64,000 nt of DNA from Variovorax sp. E3 (GCF_016082275.1 NZ_MOWM01000013.1:17218-81217), one strand, 5' to 3'. Positions 17,879-27,645 are shown, numbered from the stretch's first letter. Translations and numbers: made by a program. The notes: generated by a model from the letters alone, not told the origin.

Positions 17879-19762
17879 TTACTTCGTTTCAGCCACAGCC
17901 ACGCCGTCGCCCTTGGGCCGCCAGACCGTGCCGATCGACACCGTCTTGAGCTTCTTCTTCTGGCCGTACCAGAAGTTCACGAGGCCGCGCGAGAAGAACA
18001 CGGCCGAGAACATCGAGGTGACGATGCCGATGCAGTGCACCACCGCGAAGCCGCGCACCGGGCCCGAACCGAAGGCCAGCAGCGCGACGCCCGCGATCAG
18101 CGTGGTCACGTTGGAGTCGAGAATCGTGCCCCAGGCGCGCTCGTAGCCCGCGTGGATGGCCGCCTGCGGCGACGCCCCGTTGCGCAGTTCTTCGCGCACG
18201 CGCTCGTTGATCAGCACGTTGGAGTCGATGGCCACGCCGATGGCCAGCGCCATGGCCGCGATGCCGGGCAGCGTGAGCGTGGCCTGCAGCATCGAGAGAA
18301 TGGCGACCAGCAGCATCAGGTTGACGGCCAGCGCGATCGAGGAGAACAGGCCGAACAGTGCGTAGTACGCGCACATGAAGACCATGATCGCCAGGAAGCC
18401 GTACATCACGCTCTTGAAGCCTTTTTCGATGTTGTCAGCGCCCAGCGTCGGGCCGATGGTGCGTTCCTGGATGATTTCCATCGGCGCGGCCAGCGAGCCG
18501 GCGCGCAGCAGCAGTGCCAGGTCGTTGGCTTCGACCACGGTCATGGAGCCCGAAACCTGGAAGCGGTTGCCGAGTTCGCCGTTGATCGACGGGGCCGTGA
18601 GCACTTCGCCCTTGCCCTTCTCGAAGATCAGCATGGCCATGCGCTTCTTGTAGTTCTCGCGGCTGACGTCGCGCATGATGCGCCCGCCCTTGGCGTCCAT
18701 GGTCAGGTCGACCTTGGGCTGGTTGCTCTGCTGGTCGAAGCCGGGCTGCGCGTCGGTGAGGTTCTCGCCGGTGACGAGCACCTGCTTCTTCACGATCACG
18801 GGGCGGCCCTGGCGGTCGAGGAATTTCTCGGAACCGAAGGGCACGGGGCCGCCGCTCAGTTCGGCCGAGCGGCCTTCGGCGCTTTCGTCCACCATGCGCA
18901 TTTCGAGCGTGGCAGTGCGGCCCAGGATTTCCTTGGCCTTGGCGGTGTCCTGCACGCCGGGCAGTTGCACGACGATGCGGTCCAGGCCCTGCTGCTGGAT
19001 CACGGGTTCGGCCACGCCGAGTTCGTTGATCCGGTTGTGCAGCGTGGTGATGTTCTGCTTGAGCGCCGCGTCCTGCAGGCGGCGGGCCGCCTCGGGCTTG
19101 ATGGTGGCCGTGAGGCGCCAGTTGCCGCCGTCCTGGCTGTCGGTGGTGCTCAGGTCGGTGAACTGGTCTTGAATGATGCGCTTGGCCGCCTCGAGCGAGT
19201 CGGCGTCGCGGAAGGTCACCTCGACGGTCTGGCCGTTGCGGCTGACCGAGGTGCCGCGGATGCTCTTGTCGCGGAAGGCGCTGCGCAGGTCGCTGGCGAA
19301 GGTTTCGGCCTTCTTGTCGATCGCGCCCTTCATGTCCACCTGCAGCAGGAAGTCGACGCCGCCGCGCAGGTCCAGGCCCAGGTACATCGGGAAGGCGTGC
19401 AGCGAGGTCAGCCACTTGGGCGAACGCGACACCAGGTTCAGCGCCACCGTGTACGGCGGGTCGTTCGCGTCGGGCACCAACGCATGCTGCAGGACGTCGC
19501 GCGCCTTGAGCTGGTCGTCGGTGGTGCCGAAGCGGGCGCGCAGCGAGGTGGCGTCCAGGGTGATCAGGTCGGGCGTGAGGCCGGCAGCCTTGAGCGCCTC
19601 CTCGACCCGGGTCTGGGTGGCGGCGTCGACCTTGACGACCGTCTTGGCGGCCGACACCTGCACGGCAGGCGCCTCGCCGAAGAAATTGGGCAGGGCGTAG
19701 ATGAGCCCCACGAGCAACACGATCACGATGATCGTGTATTTCCAGACCGGGTAACGGTTCAT
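17879..19762 (-). CDS. secD: Protein translocase subunit SecD
   Basis: Inner-membrane RND-like subunit of SecDF. The 627-residue protein has membrane helix 1 near the N-terminus (YTIIVIVLLVGLIYALPNFF), a large periplasmic region with the GLDLRGGVDFLLQVD motif and VVQLPGVQDTAKAKEILGRT, and a C-terminal helix bundle with GIAAMALAIGVAIDSNVLIN, including the conserved Asp needed for proton use. The extended periplasmic domain makes it longer than Gram-positive homologues and normal for Proteobacteria. It is preceded by yajC (78 bp) and followed by secF (9 bp). Confidence 0.97.
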   Translation of the reverse strand: MNRYPVWKYTIIVIVLLVGLIYALPNFFGEAPAVQVSAAKTVVKVDAATQTRVEEALKAAGLTPDLITLDATSLRARFGTTDDQLKARDVLQHALVPDANDPPYTVALNLVSRSPKWLTSLHAFPMYLGLDLRGGVDFLLQVDMKGAIDKKAETFASDLRSAFRDKSIRGTSVSRNGQTVEVTFRDADSLEAAKRIIQDQFTDLSTTDSQDGGNWRLTATIKPEAARRLQDAALKQNITTLHNRINELGVAEPVIQQQGLDRIVVQLPGVQDTAKAKEILGRTATLEMRMVDESAEGRSAELSGGPVPFGSEKFLDRQGRPVIVKKQVLVTGENLTDAQPGFDQQSNQPKVDLTMDAKGGRIMRDVSRENYKKRMAMLIFEKGKGEVLTAPSINGELGNRFQVSGSMTVVEANDLALLLRAGSLAAPMEIIQERTIGPTLGADNIEKGFKSVMYGFLAIMVFMCAYYALFGLFSSIALAVNLMLLVAILSMLQATLTLPGIAAMALAIGVAIDSNVLINERVREELRNGASPQAAIHAGYERAWGTILDSNVTTLIAGVALLAFGSGPVRGFAVVHCIGIVTSMFSAVFFSRGLVNFWYGQKKKLKTVSIGTVWRPKGDGVAVAETK

Positions 19763-19840
19763 GTGAAAGCGCTTTTCAGAAACGGAACACGGCGTGACTT
19801 GGGGCCCTGCGCCGCAAAGCGCAAGGTTCAGCTCACGCTT

Positions 19841-20173
19841 TTATTTGACGGCGCCCTTGGGCAGGACCTGCACCACGGCACTGCGCTGGATCTTGATCTC
19901 GACGCCGTTGGCGATTTCCAGGCCCAGGTACTGGTCGCCGATCGAGGTGATCTTGCCGAGCACGCCGCCGGCGGTGGCGACTTCGTCGCCCTTGGCCAGC
20001 GCTTCGATCATGGCGCGCGCTTCTTTCTGGCGCTTCATTTGCGGGCGGATCATGACGAAATACAGCACCACGAACATCAGCACCAGAGGCAGCATGCTGC
20101 CGAGCGAGGACAACATGTCACCGCCGCCGGCTGCAGCGGGCGCGGTCTGGGCGAAAGCAGAGGAAATGAACAA
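19841..20173 (-). CDS. yajC: Preprotein translocase accessory subunit YajC (TTG start)
   Basis: A single-span membrane protein of 110 residues that co-purifies with SecDF. It begins FISSAFAQTAPAAAGG and has one membrane helix (LPLVLMFVVLYFVMI) followed by RPQMKRQKEA and a small soluble domain. No ATG lies near the expected start. The TTG at 20171-20173 gives the normal family N-terminus and has GGAG 6 nt upstream, so I choose it. The tgt and queA genes that often precede yajC are not here; a 356 bp gap and a divergent nuclease gene lie upstream instead. Confidence 0.93.
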   Translation of the reverse strand: MFISSAFAQTAPAAAGGGDMLSSLGSMLPLVLMFVVLYFVMIRPQMKRQKEARAMIEALAKGDEVATAGGVLGKITSIGDQYLGLEIANGVEIKIQRSAVVQVLPKGAVK

Positions 20174-20529
20174 GAGAGTCTCCAGCAGAGGGAAGAGAAA
20201 ACGAGAGGAAGGCGGGCCGGTCCCGCCACTCCTCATGGCTTCGCGGCCACGATGGGGATAGGGCCGCAAGTCAAAGCTCGGCGGGGCTTGGCCGCGCACA
20301 GCACCGGGCATTGTATTCGGCGCGGGTGACGGCTCCACGCGCTTATCCGGCGGGGTGGGGAGGGCTTTCGCGGATTCGGCGACCGCCTCTGTTGCTACGT
20401 TTTTTATAGCGATCGTGCAACTATTGCCGACATGGGGACTGTTTTGCCTCGCCCCAGACTTGCCCGTGCCGGCGCGGCGAAGCCTCGCCAGAGAATTTCT
20501 CCCGCAGAACAAATCACGCAGGGAGTCCG
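20174..20529. other. 356 bp intergenic region between yajC and the yhcG-like gene
   Basis: No convincing gene on either strand. It must hold the promoters of two divergent units, yajC-secDF leftward and the nuclease gene rightward. The only AT-rich part is 20395-20440, which carries the GCTA-type palindrome. The right end has CAGGGAGTCCG just before the nuclease ATG as its ribosome-binding region. Confidence 0.6.
20392..20410. repeat. GCTAC-N7-ATAGC short palindrome, copy 1
   Basis: GCTAC (20394-20398) and ATAGC (20406-20410) form an imperfect inverted repeat around a T-rich spacer. A second copy with the same layout is at 56111-56130. I recall similar short palindromes in intergenic regions of Comamonadaceae; copy number could not be checked. 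Confidence 0.45.
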
Positions 20530-21627
20530 ATGAACAAGCCCAACAGCACAAACCGGGGCGGCGCGCCGTCCGCCGTCGCCCGCAAGGGGGCGGCCTCGTC
20601 CGAGCCGCTTCTGGCCGAGCTGAGACAACTCATAGAGCAGGCACGGCAATCGGCCGCCGCCGCCGTGAACGCCGGATTGACGCTGATGTACTGGCGCATC
20701 GGCCAGCGCATCCGCACCGAGGTGCTTGGCGGGCAACGGGCGGGCTACGGCGAGGAGATCGTGGCCTCCTTGTCGCGACAGTTGGCGGCCGACTACGGCC
20801 GCGGCTTCGAGGAGAAGAACCTGCGCCGCATGATGCAGTTCGCCGAGGTGTTTCCGTCCGAAGAGATTGTCGTATCGCTGATACGACAATTGAGCTGGAC
20901 CCACTTTCTCGTCCTGCTGCCGGTCAGGGACGCACTGGCCCGCGACTTTTATGCACAGATGTGCCAGCTCGAGGCCTGGAGCGTGCGCACGCTGCGCGAA
21001 CGCGTGAACTCGCTGCTCTACGAGCGCACCGCGCTGTCGCACCGGCCCGAAGCGGCGATCCGGCAGGAACTCGGCGGGCTGAACCGCCCGCACCTGACCG
21101 AAGCGGCGGTGCTGCTCAAGGACCCGTATGTCCTCGACTTTCTGGGCCTGCAGGATCGCCACCTGGAAAAAGACCTCGAAGACGCCATCCTGCGCGAACT
21201 CGAAGCCTTTTTGCTCGAACTCGGCGCCGGGTTCAGCTTTGTGGCGCGGCAACGGCGCATCCAGCTGGACGGCGACGACTTCTACATCGACCTGCTCTTC
21301 TACAACCGCAAGCTGCGCCGCCTCGTGGTCATCGAACTGAAGCTCGGTGAATTCCGCGCCGAATACAAGGGACAGATGGAGCTCTACCTGCGCTGGCTGG
21401 CGCGGCATGACCAGGAACCGGGCGACGCGCCTCCGATGGGCATCATCCTGTGCACCGGCAAGAAGCAGGAGCAGATCGAGCTGCTGGAGCTGGACAAGTC
21501 AGGCATTCATGTCGCGGAATATCTGACGGTGCTGCCACCGCGCGAGGTGTTCGAGCGAAAAATCCATGAAGCGCTGCAGTCGGCCCGGGCACGGCTGCAA
21601 AGCCGGCCCGGGGCCTCGACTGACTGA
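20530..21627 (+). CDS. YhcG/DUF1016-family PD-(D/E)XK nuclease
   Basis: A putative nuclease of 365 residues. The N-terminal DUF1016_N helical domain spans about residues 27-165 (LMYWRIGQRIR, YGEEIVASLSRQLAADYGRG, LSWTHFLVLLPV). The C-terminal PD-(D/E)XK domain spans about 190-345, with candidate catalytic residues Asp254 (FYIDLLFYNR), Glu269 and Lys271 (VVIELKLG) and Gln282. The family is widespread, often in accessory DNA, and linked to DNA recombination or defence by association only. Here it stands alone between housekeeping genes without integrase or toxin partner, which suggests horizontal gain. The start ATG follows GGGAG. A 25 bp perfect palindrome lies inside the gene at 20866-20890. 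Confidence 0.88.
   Translation: MNKPNSTNRGGAPSAVARKGAASSEPLLAELRQLIEQARQSAAAAVNAGLTLMYWRIGQRIRTEVLGGQRAGYGEEIVASLSRQLAADYGRGFEEKNLRRMMQFAEVFPSEEIVVSLIRQLSWTHFLVLLPVRDALARDFYAQMCQLEAWSVRTLRERVNSLLYERTALSHRPEAAIRQELGGLNRPHLTEAAVLLKDPYVLDFLGLQDRHLEKDLEDAILRELEAFLLELGAGFSFVARQRRIQLDGDDFYIDLLFYNRKLRRLVVIELKLGEFRAEYKGQMELYLRWLARHDQEPGDAPPMGIILCTGKKQEQIELLELDKSGIHVAEYLTVLPPREVFERKIHEALQSARARLQSRPGASTD
20866..20890. repeat. Perfect 11-3-11 palindrome inside the nuclease gene
   Basis: ATTGTCGTATC, a GCT loop and GATACGACAAT form a perfect inverted repeat. It codes for part of the IVVSLIRQLSW segment in the DUF1016_N domain and is visibly more AT-rich than the flanking coding sequence. Confidence 0.7.
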
Positions 21628-21660
21628 CTGATGAACCGAGCGAGAAACGCGCCTGAAAAA

Positions 21661-24600
21661 TCAGGCCGCCACGCGCTGCGCCTGCGGATTGCGCCACTTG
21701 GCCAGCAGCTCGTTCCAGCGGGTGCGGGCTGCCGCCAGGTTGCGTTCCTTCACGTGGCCGTAGCCGCGGATCTGCTCGGGCAGGCTGGCGATTTCGAGTG
21801 CCAGCGCGTGGTTGTCGGCGCGCAGCGCGCCGATCACTTCGTCGATGCTGGCGCGGTATTCACCGATCAGCGCGCGCTCGGTCTTGCGCTCTTCGGTGCG
21901 CCCGAAGATGTCGAGCGCCGTGCCGCGCACGCCCTTGAGCCTGGCCAGCAGCTTGAAGCCGGTGAGCATCCAGGGGCCGAACTTCTGCTTCTGCAACTGG
22001 CCCTTGCTGTTCTTCTTGGCGATCAGCGGCGGGGCCAGGTGGTAGTTGAGCTTGTAGTCGCCCTCGAACATGCCCTCGACGCGGTCGAGGAACGTGCGGT
22101 CGGTGTGCAGGCGGGCGACTTCGTACTCGTCCTTGTACGCCATCAGCTTGAACAGGTAACGCGCGACCGCCTCGGAGAGCGCCGTGCTCTTGCCGACGGC
22201 CGCCTCGGCGCGCTGCACCTTGCCCACGAACTGCTTGTACTCGTCGGCGTAGGCGGCGTTCTGGTAGCCGGTCAGGAACTCGACGCGGCGCGCCACCAGG
22301 CTCTCGACCGATTCGCGCTTCTTGAACTCGATGACTTGGCCGGGGCGCACGCGCTTTTGCAGTTCGTCCGGGCGCACGGCCGCCTGGCGGCCCCACTCGA
22401 AGGCCGTCTTGTTGTTCTCGACGGCCACGGCGTTCAGCTCGATGGCGCGCATCAGCGACTCGTGCTCCAGCGGGATCCAGCCCTTCTGCCAGGCGTAGCC
22501 AGGATCATCGGGTTGACGTAGATGCTGTCGCCCATCAGCACGGTGGCGGCGGCGTCGGCGTCGAAGGTGCCCATGCCGTCGATGCCCACGGCGCGCGCAA
22601 TTTCGGCGGCGCAGGCGTCTTCGGGGTTCTGCCAGTTGGCGTTGCGCACGAAGGCGGCGGTGGGCGAGCTGTGGCTGTTGAGCGCCACGTGCGTGCGCCC
22701 TTCGCGCATGCGCGCCATGGTCTCGCCGTTGATCGTCACCAGCGGGTCGCAGGCCAGGATCAGGTCGGCCGCCGCGGTGCCCACGCGCGTGGTGCGGATG
22801 TCGTCCTGCGTGTCGCCGATGAGCACGTGGCTCCAGGTGGCGCCGCCCTTTTGCGCCAGGCCCGCCGCGTCCTGCGTGACGATGCCCTTGGCCTCGATGT
22901 GCGCGGCCATGCCCAGCAGCTGGCCGATGGTGATCACGCCGGTGCCGCCGACGCCCGCCACCACCACGCCCCAGACCTTGCCGCCCGCCAGCGACGGAAT
23001 CGCCGGCTCGCCCAGCAGGCCGAACTCGGCCGGCGTGGCCGCCTTGTTCTTGCCCTTCTTCTTGAGCTGGCCGCCCTCCACCGAGACGAAGCTCGGGCAG
23101 AAGCCCTTCAGGCAGCTCATGTCCTTGTTGCAGCTGCTCTGGTTGATGGTGCGCTTGCGGCCGAACTCGGTTTCCAGCGGCTCCACGCTCAGGCAGTTGC
23201 TCTGCACGCTGCAGTCGCCGCAGCCCTCGCACACCAGCTCGTTGATGACCACGCGCTTGGCCGGGTCGACGGCCGTGCCCCGCTTGCGGCGGCGGCGCTT
23301 CTCGGTGGCGCAGGTCTGGTCGTAGATGATGGCCGTGGTGCCGGGCAGGGCGCGGAACTCGCGCTGGATGTCGTCCAGCAGGTCGCGGTGCTTGACCTGC
23401 ACGTGGTCGCCGGGAATGTTCACGCCCTCGTATTTCTCGGGCTCGTCGGTCACGATCACGACCTTCTTCGCGCCCTCGGCATGCAGGCTCTCGGCGATCT
23501 GCAGCACCGAGTGGCCTTCGGGGCGCTCGCCGACCTGCTGGCCGCCGGTCATGGCCACCGCGTCGTTGTAGAGGATCTTGTAGGTGATGTTCACGCCCGC
23601 CGCGATGCTCTGGCGAATGGCCAGCAGCCCGCTGTGGAAGTACGTGCCGTCGCCCAGGTTCGCGAAGATGTGCTGGTCGGTCGTGAAGGGCTGCTGGCCC
23701 ACCCACGGCACGCCCTCGCCGCCCATCTGCGTGAAGCCGATGGTGGAGCGGTCCATCCAGGTCGCCATGAAGTGGCAGCCGATGCCGCCCATCGCGCGCG
23801 AGCCTTCGGGCACCACGGTGCTGGTGTTGTGCGGGCAGCCCGAGCAGAACCACGGCTGGCGCGTGGCGTCGGCCACGCTGGAGGAGGCCTGCTGCACCAC
23901 CATCGAGCGCTCCTTGGCCTCCAGGATGGCGAGCTGCGCGTCGATGCGCGCGGCCATGTCGGCGCCGGCCGCGGCCAGCAGGCCGGTCTTCTTCAGGCGC
24001 GCGGCGATCGCCTTGGCGATGAGCGCGGGGTTCAGGTCGGCGTTGGCGCGCAGCAGCGTGTGCGCGGTCGGGTTGGGCATCGACCATTCGCCGCCGGAGT
24101 AGCCGTCGGCGCTGGCGCCTTCGCCCTCGTCGAACTTGCCGACCACGTTGGGCCGCACGTCGGAGCGCCAGTTGTAGAGCTCTTCCTTCAGCTGGTATTC
24201 GATGACCTGGCGCTTTTCCTCGACCACCAGGATCTCTTGCAGGCCGGTGGCGAATTCGCGCGTGAGCTGCGCCTCGAGCGGCCACACCACGCCCACCTTG
24301 TGCAGTCGGATGCCCAGCTGCCGGCAGGCCGCGTCGTCCAGGCCCAGGTCGAGCAGCGCCTGGCGCGTGTCGTTGAAGGCCTTGCCGCTGGCCATGATGC
24401 CGAAGCGGTCGTTCGGGCCCTGAATGACGTTGTGGTTCAGCCGGTTGGCGCGGATGTAGGCCAGCGCGGCGTACCACTTGTAGTGCATGAGCCGGGCTTC
24501 CTGCTCCAGCGCATGGTCGGGCCAGCGGATGTGCAGGCCGCCGGGCGGCATTTCGAAGTCGGTGGGAATGACGATCTCGACGCGCTCGGGGTCGATCATG

Positions 24601-25271
24601 GCCGTGGCGCTCGACTCGACGATTTCCTGGATCGTCTTCATGCCCGACCACACGCCCGAGAAGCGGCTCAGCGCGAAGGCGTGAATGCCCAGGTCCAGGA
24701 TTTCCTGCACGCTCGTCGGAAAGAACACCGGCGTGCCGCAGGCCTTGAAGATGTGGTCGCTCTGGTGCGCGGCGGTGGAGCTCTTGGAGATGTGGTCGTC
24801 ACCGGCCACCGCGATCACGCCGCCGTATTCGGTGGTGCCGGCCATGTTGGCGTGCTTGAACACGTCGGAGCAGCGGTCCACGCCCGGGCCCTTGCCGTAC
24901 CAGATGCCGAAGACGCCGTCGAACTTGTTGGTGCCCTGCGGGGAGAAGCCCAGTTGCTGGGTGCCCCAGAGCGCGGTGGCGGCGAGCTCTTCGTTCACGC
25001 CCGGCTGGAAGACGATGTTCTGTTCTTTGAGGAACTTGCTGGCCTTCCATAGCGCCTGGTCATAGCCGCCCAGGGGCGAGCCCCGGTAGCCGCTGATGAA
25101 GCCGGCGGTGTTCTTGCCGGCCTGCTGGTCGCGCAGGCGCTGCAGCATCGGCAGCTTGACGAGGGCCTGGACGCCGCTCATGAAGGCCCGGCCGTAGTCG
25201 AGCGAATATTTGTCGTCGAGCGTGACCGTTTCCAGGGCCTTGCGAATGTGCGCGGGCAGCGGTGCATTCAT
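21661..25271 (-). CDS. Indolepyruvate ferredoxin oxidoreductase, fused alpha-gamma type (one-base frameshift)
   Basis: Oxidatively decarboxylates aryl or branched 2-oxo acids (indolepyruvate, phenylpyruvate) to acyl-CoA, passing electrons to ferredoxin. The fused polypeptide is 1203 residues after repair. The N-terminal part binds thiamine diphosphate (GDDHISKSSTAAHQSDHIF early; WFCSGCPHNTST and ANLGDGTYFHSG later). A Cys-rich ferredoxin-like stretch follows (CEGCGDCSVQSNC..CNKDMSCLKGFCPS). The C-terminal gamma-like domain starts VVVAGVGGTGVITIGQLLG. The frame breaks near 22500 after YVNPMIL and resumes GYAWQKGWIPLEHESLM. A divergent Lrp regulator lies 177 bp upstream. It probably serves amino-acid catabolism after transamination. 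Confidence 0.93.
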
Positions 25272-25425
25272 GTTGTCTGTCTCCGTATGGCGGGGCCTCG
25301 TGGGCCTGGCTGATGGTGTGGGTCTGTGCCCGGGTCGGGCGCGAGCCCATGATCACGCAAAGTGTATGCCGGGGTCCGCGATAGGTGTTTGCGTTCTTTG
25401 CCCCGAAAAACGCGCTTCCAGAAAG

Positions 25426-25441
25426 AATCTTGCTTAAGATT
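25426..25441. promoter_or_regulatory. Perfect 6-4-6 palindrome before the Lrp gene
   Basis: AATCTT, GCTT, AAGATT is a perfect inverted repeat ending 7 bp before the lrp ATG at 25449, in the 177 bp region shared with the divergent oxidoreductase gene. The location fits autoregulation by the Lrp protein; binding is inferred. Confidence 0.5.
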
Positions 25442-25448
25442 GCCGCCC

Positions 25449-25925
25449 ATGGAAAGCATTGACAAGTTCGACCTCGCAATCCTGCAAGAACTGCAGGCCG
25501 ACGGGCGCCTCACCAACGCCGAGCTTGCGCAGCGCGTGGGCCTGTCGGCCGCGCCCTGCTGGCGCCGCGTGCGCGCGCTGGAGGAATCGGGCTTCATCAA
25601 GGGCTACCACGCCGAGATCGACCGCTACAAGATAGGGCTCGGCGTGCTCGCTTTCGTGCGCGTGGACACCGAGCGCGTCACCAACGAGGCCACCCGCAAG
25701 CTCGAGGACGCGATCCGCAAGATGCCCGAGGTGGTGGCCTGCCACTACATCAGCGGCACCGGCACCTTCGAGCTGCAGGTGGTGGCGCAAGACCTGAACG
25801 GCTTCTCGACCTTCGCGCGGCAGCACCTCATGAACCTGCCGAACGTGAAAGACCTGCACACCAGCTTCTCGCTGGGCGAGGTCAAGGCCAGCAGCGCGCT
25901 GCCGCTGGGACACCTGGCCGCATGA
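25449..25925 (+). CDS. Lrp/AsnC-family regulator
   Basis: A 158-residue regulator with an N-terminal helix-turn-helix (DKFDLAILQELQADGRLTNA, ELAQRVGLSAAPCWRRVRAL) and a C-terminal RAM/AsnC ligand-binding domain (VVACHYISGTGTFELQVVA). These proteins sense amino acids and often control neighbouring catabolic genes. Being divergent from the indolepyruvate oxidoreductase gene, it most likely regulates that gene in response to an aromatic or branched-chain amino acid. I chose the ATG at 25449 because it starts directly before the helix-turn-helix. Its stop overlaps the next gene by 4 bp (ATGA). Confidence 0.92.
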   Translation: MESIDKFDLAILQELQADGRLTNAELAQRVGLSAAPCWRRVRALEESGFIKGYHAEIDRYKIGLGVLAFVRVDTERVTNEATRKLEDAIRKMPEVVACHYISGTGTFELQVVAQDLNGFSTFARQHLMNLPNVKDLHTSFSLGEVKASSALPLGHLAA

Positions 25926-26728
25926 CCGCCGACGCCATGACATCCACCCCCATGACCGACCAGGAAACCAGCCTGCGGGCCCTGTCCCATCTGCATGCGA
26001 ACCGCCTGCTGACCGACGCCGAGCACGCGCAGGCGCTGGCGCACGCCGACCTGGCGCAGCGCCTGCTGCGCACCCCGGCCGAGGCGCTGGGCTGGGTGGC
26101 CGCGCGCGGCATCGTCGCGCCCGAGCTGCTGCCCGGCCTCAGCGATCGCGCCGCCCCCGAGCGGCAGGACGCGGCGCACCGCATCGTGGCGGACGCCGTG
26201 GCCATGGTCAGCGGACAGGCGCCGGCCTGGGTGCTGTTCGAGATCAGCCTCATGGCCGCCCGCCTGGAAGACGGCGTGACCGAGGCCGCGCTGGTCAGGC
26301 TGGGGGCGCTGCAGCTGCTCGAGCCGGCGCAGCTCGCACAGGCCGGCGCGCTGCTGCCCGCGCAGGACCCCGAATGGGCCGCGCCCGATTCGCCGGCCAC
26401 CACGCTGGCCTGGACCGTGCGCACCGGCGTGCTGAACAAGCCGCAGCTGCAGGCGCTGGAGGCCGCCACGCGCGCGGAGCCGGCGTTCGCGGTGTCGCAG
26501 GAGCGCAAGGACATCGCGGCCGACGCCCTCGCGCGCGTCGAAGCCGAGGGCCGCCAGAGCGGCGGTACGGTACTGCAGGCGGAGGGCGCCACGAAGACCG
26601 TGACCATGACCTGGACCTCCACGACCACGACGACCATCGGAGGGCAGGCCCGGCCATGGCGCCCCGGCAAGCTGATCGGCCTCCTCGTGGTGGCGGCGAT
26701 CGCGCTGTACATCCTGTTCGGGCGCTGA
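25922..26728 (+). CDS. Uncharacterised tail-anchored protein
   Basis: A protein of 268 residues that I do not recognise. Its ATG overlaps the lrp stop (ATGA), so the two are co-translated; in-frame ATGs at codons 6 and 11 are alternative starts. The body is helical and Ala/Leu-rich (ETSLRALSHLHANRLLTDAE, DLAQRLLRTPAEALGWVAAR), and two segments read similarly (VAARGIVAPELLPGL and VRTGVLNKPQLQAL), hinting at internal repeats. A Thr-rich linker (TMTWTSTTTTT) leads to a single C-terminal membrane helix, LIGLLVVAAIALYILFG, with only an Arg after it, so the bulk should face the cytoplasm. No signal peptide is present. Confidence 0.75.
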   Translation: MTADAMTSTPMTDQETSLRALSHLHANRLLTDAEHAQALAHADLAQRLLRTPAEALGWVAARGIVAPELLPGLSDRAAPERQDAAHRIVADAVAMVSGQAPAWVLFEISLMAARLEDGVTEAALVRLGALQLLEPAQLAQAGALLPAQDPEWAAPDSPATTLAWTVRTGVLNKPQLQALEAATRAEPAFAVSQERKDIAADALARVEAEGRQSGGTVLQAEGATKTVTMTWTSTTTTTIGGQARPWRPGKLIGLLVVAAIALYILFGR

Positions 26729-26865
26729 GCCGCGAGGCACCGGACGGGCCCCGATGGGCACGATAGCTGCAAGCCCCACAAGCCCCAATGGGGCCGCCGA
26801 TAGCGACAGCCTAAAATCCCCGCCCACCACCTCTCGCCGGACGGCGAAAAAAACAAGGACTCCGA

Positions 26866-27623
26866 ATGAACTCCCTCCGCCGCGCCCTGGCCCTCAGCCT
26901 CGCTGCCGCCACGCTTGCCTTCGGTGCCCAGGCCCAGAACCGCGAACTCACCGTGGCCTCCAGCGCCACCTACGCGCCCTTCGCCTTCGAGAACAAGGAC
27001 AAGCAGATCGTCGCTTCGACATCGACATCATCAACGCCATCGCCAAGCAGCAGGGCCTGAAGATCAAGATCGTCAACACGCCCTTCACCGGCATCTTCGG
27101 CGCGCTGAACAACGGCGACGTCGACCTCGTGATCTCGGGTGTCACCATCAACGACAAGCGCAAGCAGAGCTACGACTTCACGCCGCCCTACTTCGCCGCG
27201 CGCCAGCTGATCGCGCTGCCGAAGAACAGCAAGGTCGCCTCGCTGAAAGACCTGGCCGGCAAGAAGATCGCCGTGGTCAGCGCCTCCACCGCCGACGACA
27301 TCGCCTCGCGCGAGTTCGGCAAGACCAGCCCCGACATCCGCCGCTTCGAGAGCACGCCGCTCATCATTTCCGAGCTGGCCGGCGGCGGCGTCGATGCCGC
27401 CATGGGCGACAACGGCGTCATCGCCTACCGCGTGGCGCAGAACCCCGAGCTGAAGACCCTCGACGACAAGTCCTTCCCCGAAGAGGGCTTCGGCATCGTC
27501 GTGAAGAAGGGCGACAAGGCCCTGCTGGACAAGCTCACGGCCGGCCTGGCGGCCATCCGCGCCGACGGCAGCTACGTGACGATCTACAAGAAGTGGTTCA
27601 ACAAGGACCCCAACGTGCGCTGA
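26866..27623 (+). CDS. Amino-acid ABC transporter substrate-binding protein (one-base frameshift)
   Basis: Periplasmic type II solute-binding protein (SBP_bac_3 family) of 252 residues after repair. The signal peptide MNSLRRALALSLAAATLAFG ends at AQA. The mature start is ELTVASSATYAPFAFENKDK, then the frame is lost near 27011 and resumes FDIDIINAIAKQQGLK, the conserved FDxDIxxAI motif of amino-acid binders. The later GxVDAAMGDNGVIAYRV and SYVTIYKKWF blocks are typical. AAGGA precedes the ATG, and a TAAAAT hexamer at 26812-26817 is a possible -10 element. The ligand is probably a polar amino acid; it cannot be named from sequence. Confidence 0.9.
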
Positions 27624-27645
27624 GCCGCACGGCATTTCACAGAAC

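Noticed and set aside
16190..20329. A 1,379-codon plus-strand frame antisense to DUF1631, secF, secD and yajC
   Set aside because: Low-complexity composition antisense to clearly conserved genes; no start signal or domain.
26763..26797. GCCCC-AAT-GGGGC hairpin upstream of the amino-acid binding protein as a terminator or riboswitch
   Set aside because: The stem is only 5 bp with no T tract or wider conserved fold; it is common by chance in GC-rich DNA.
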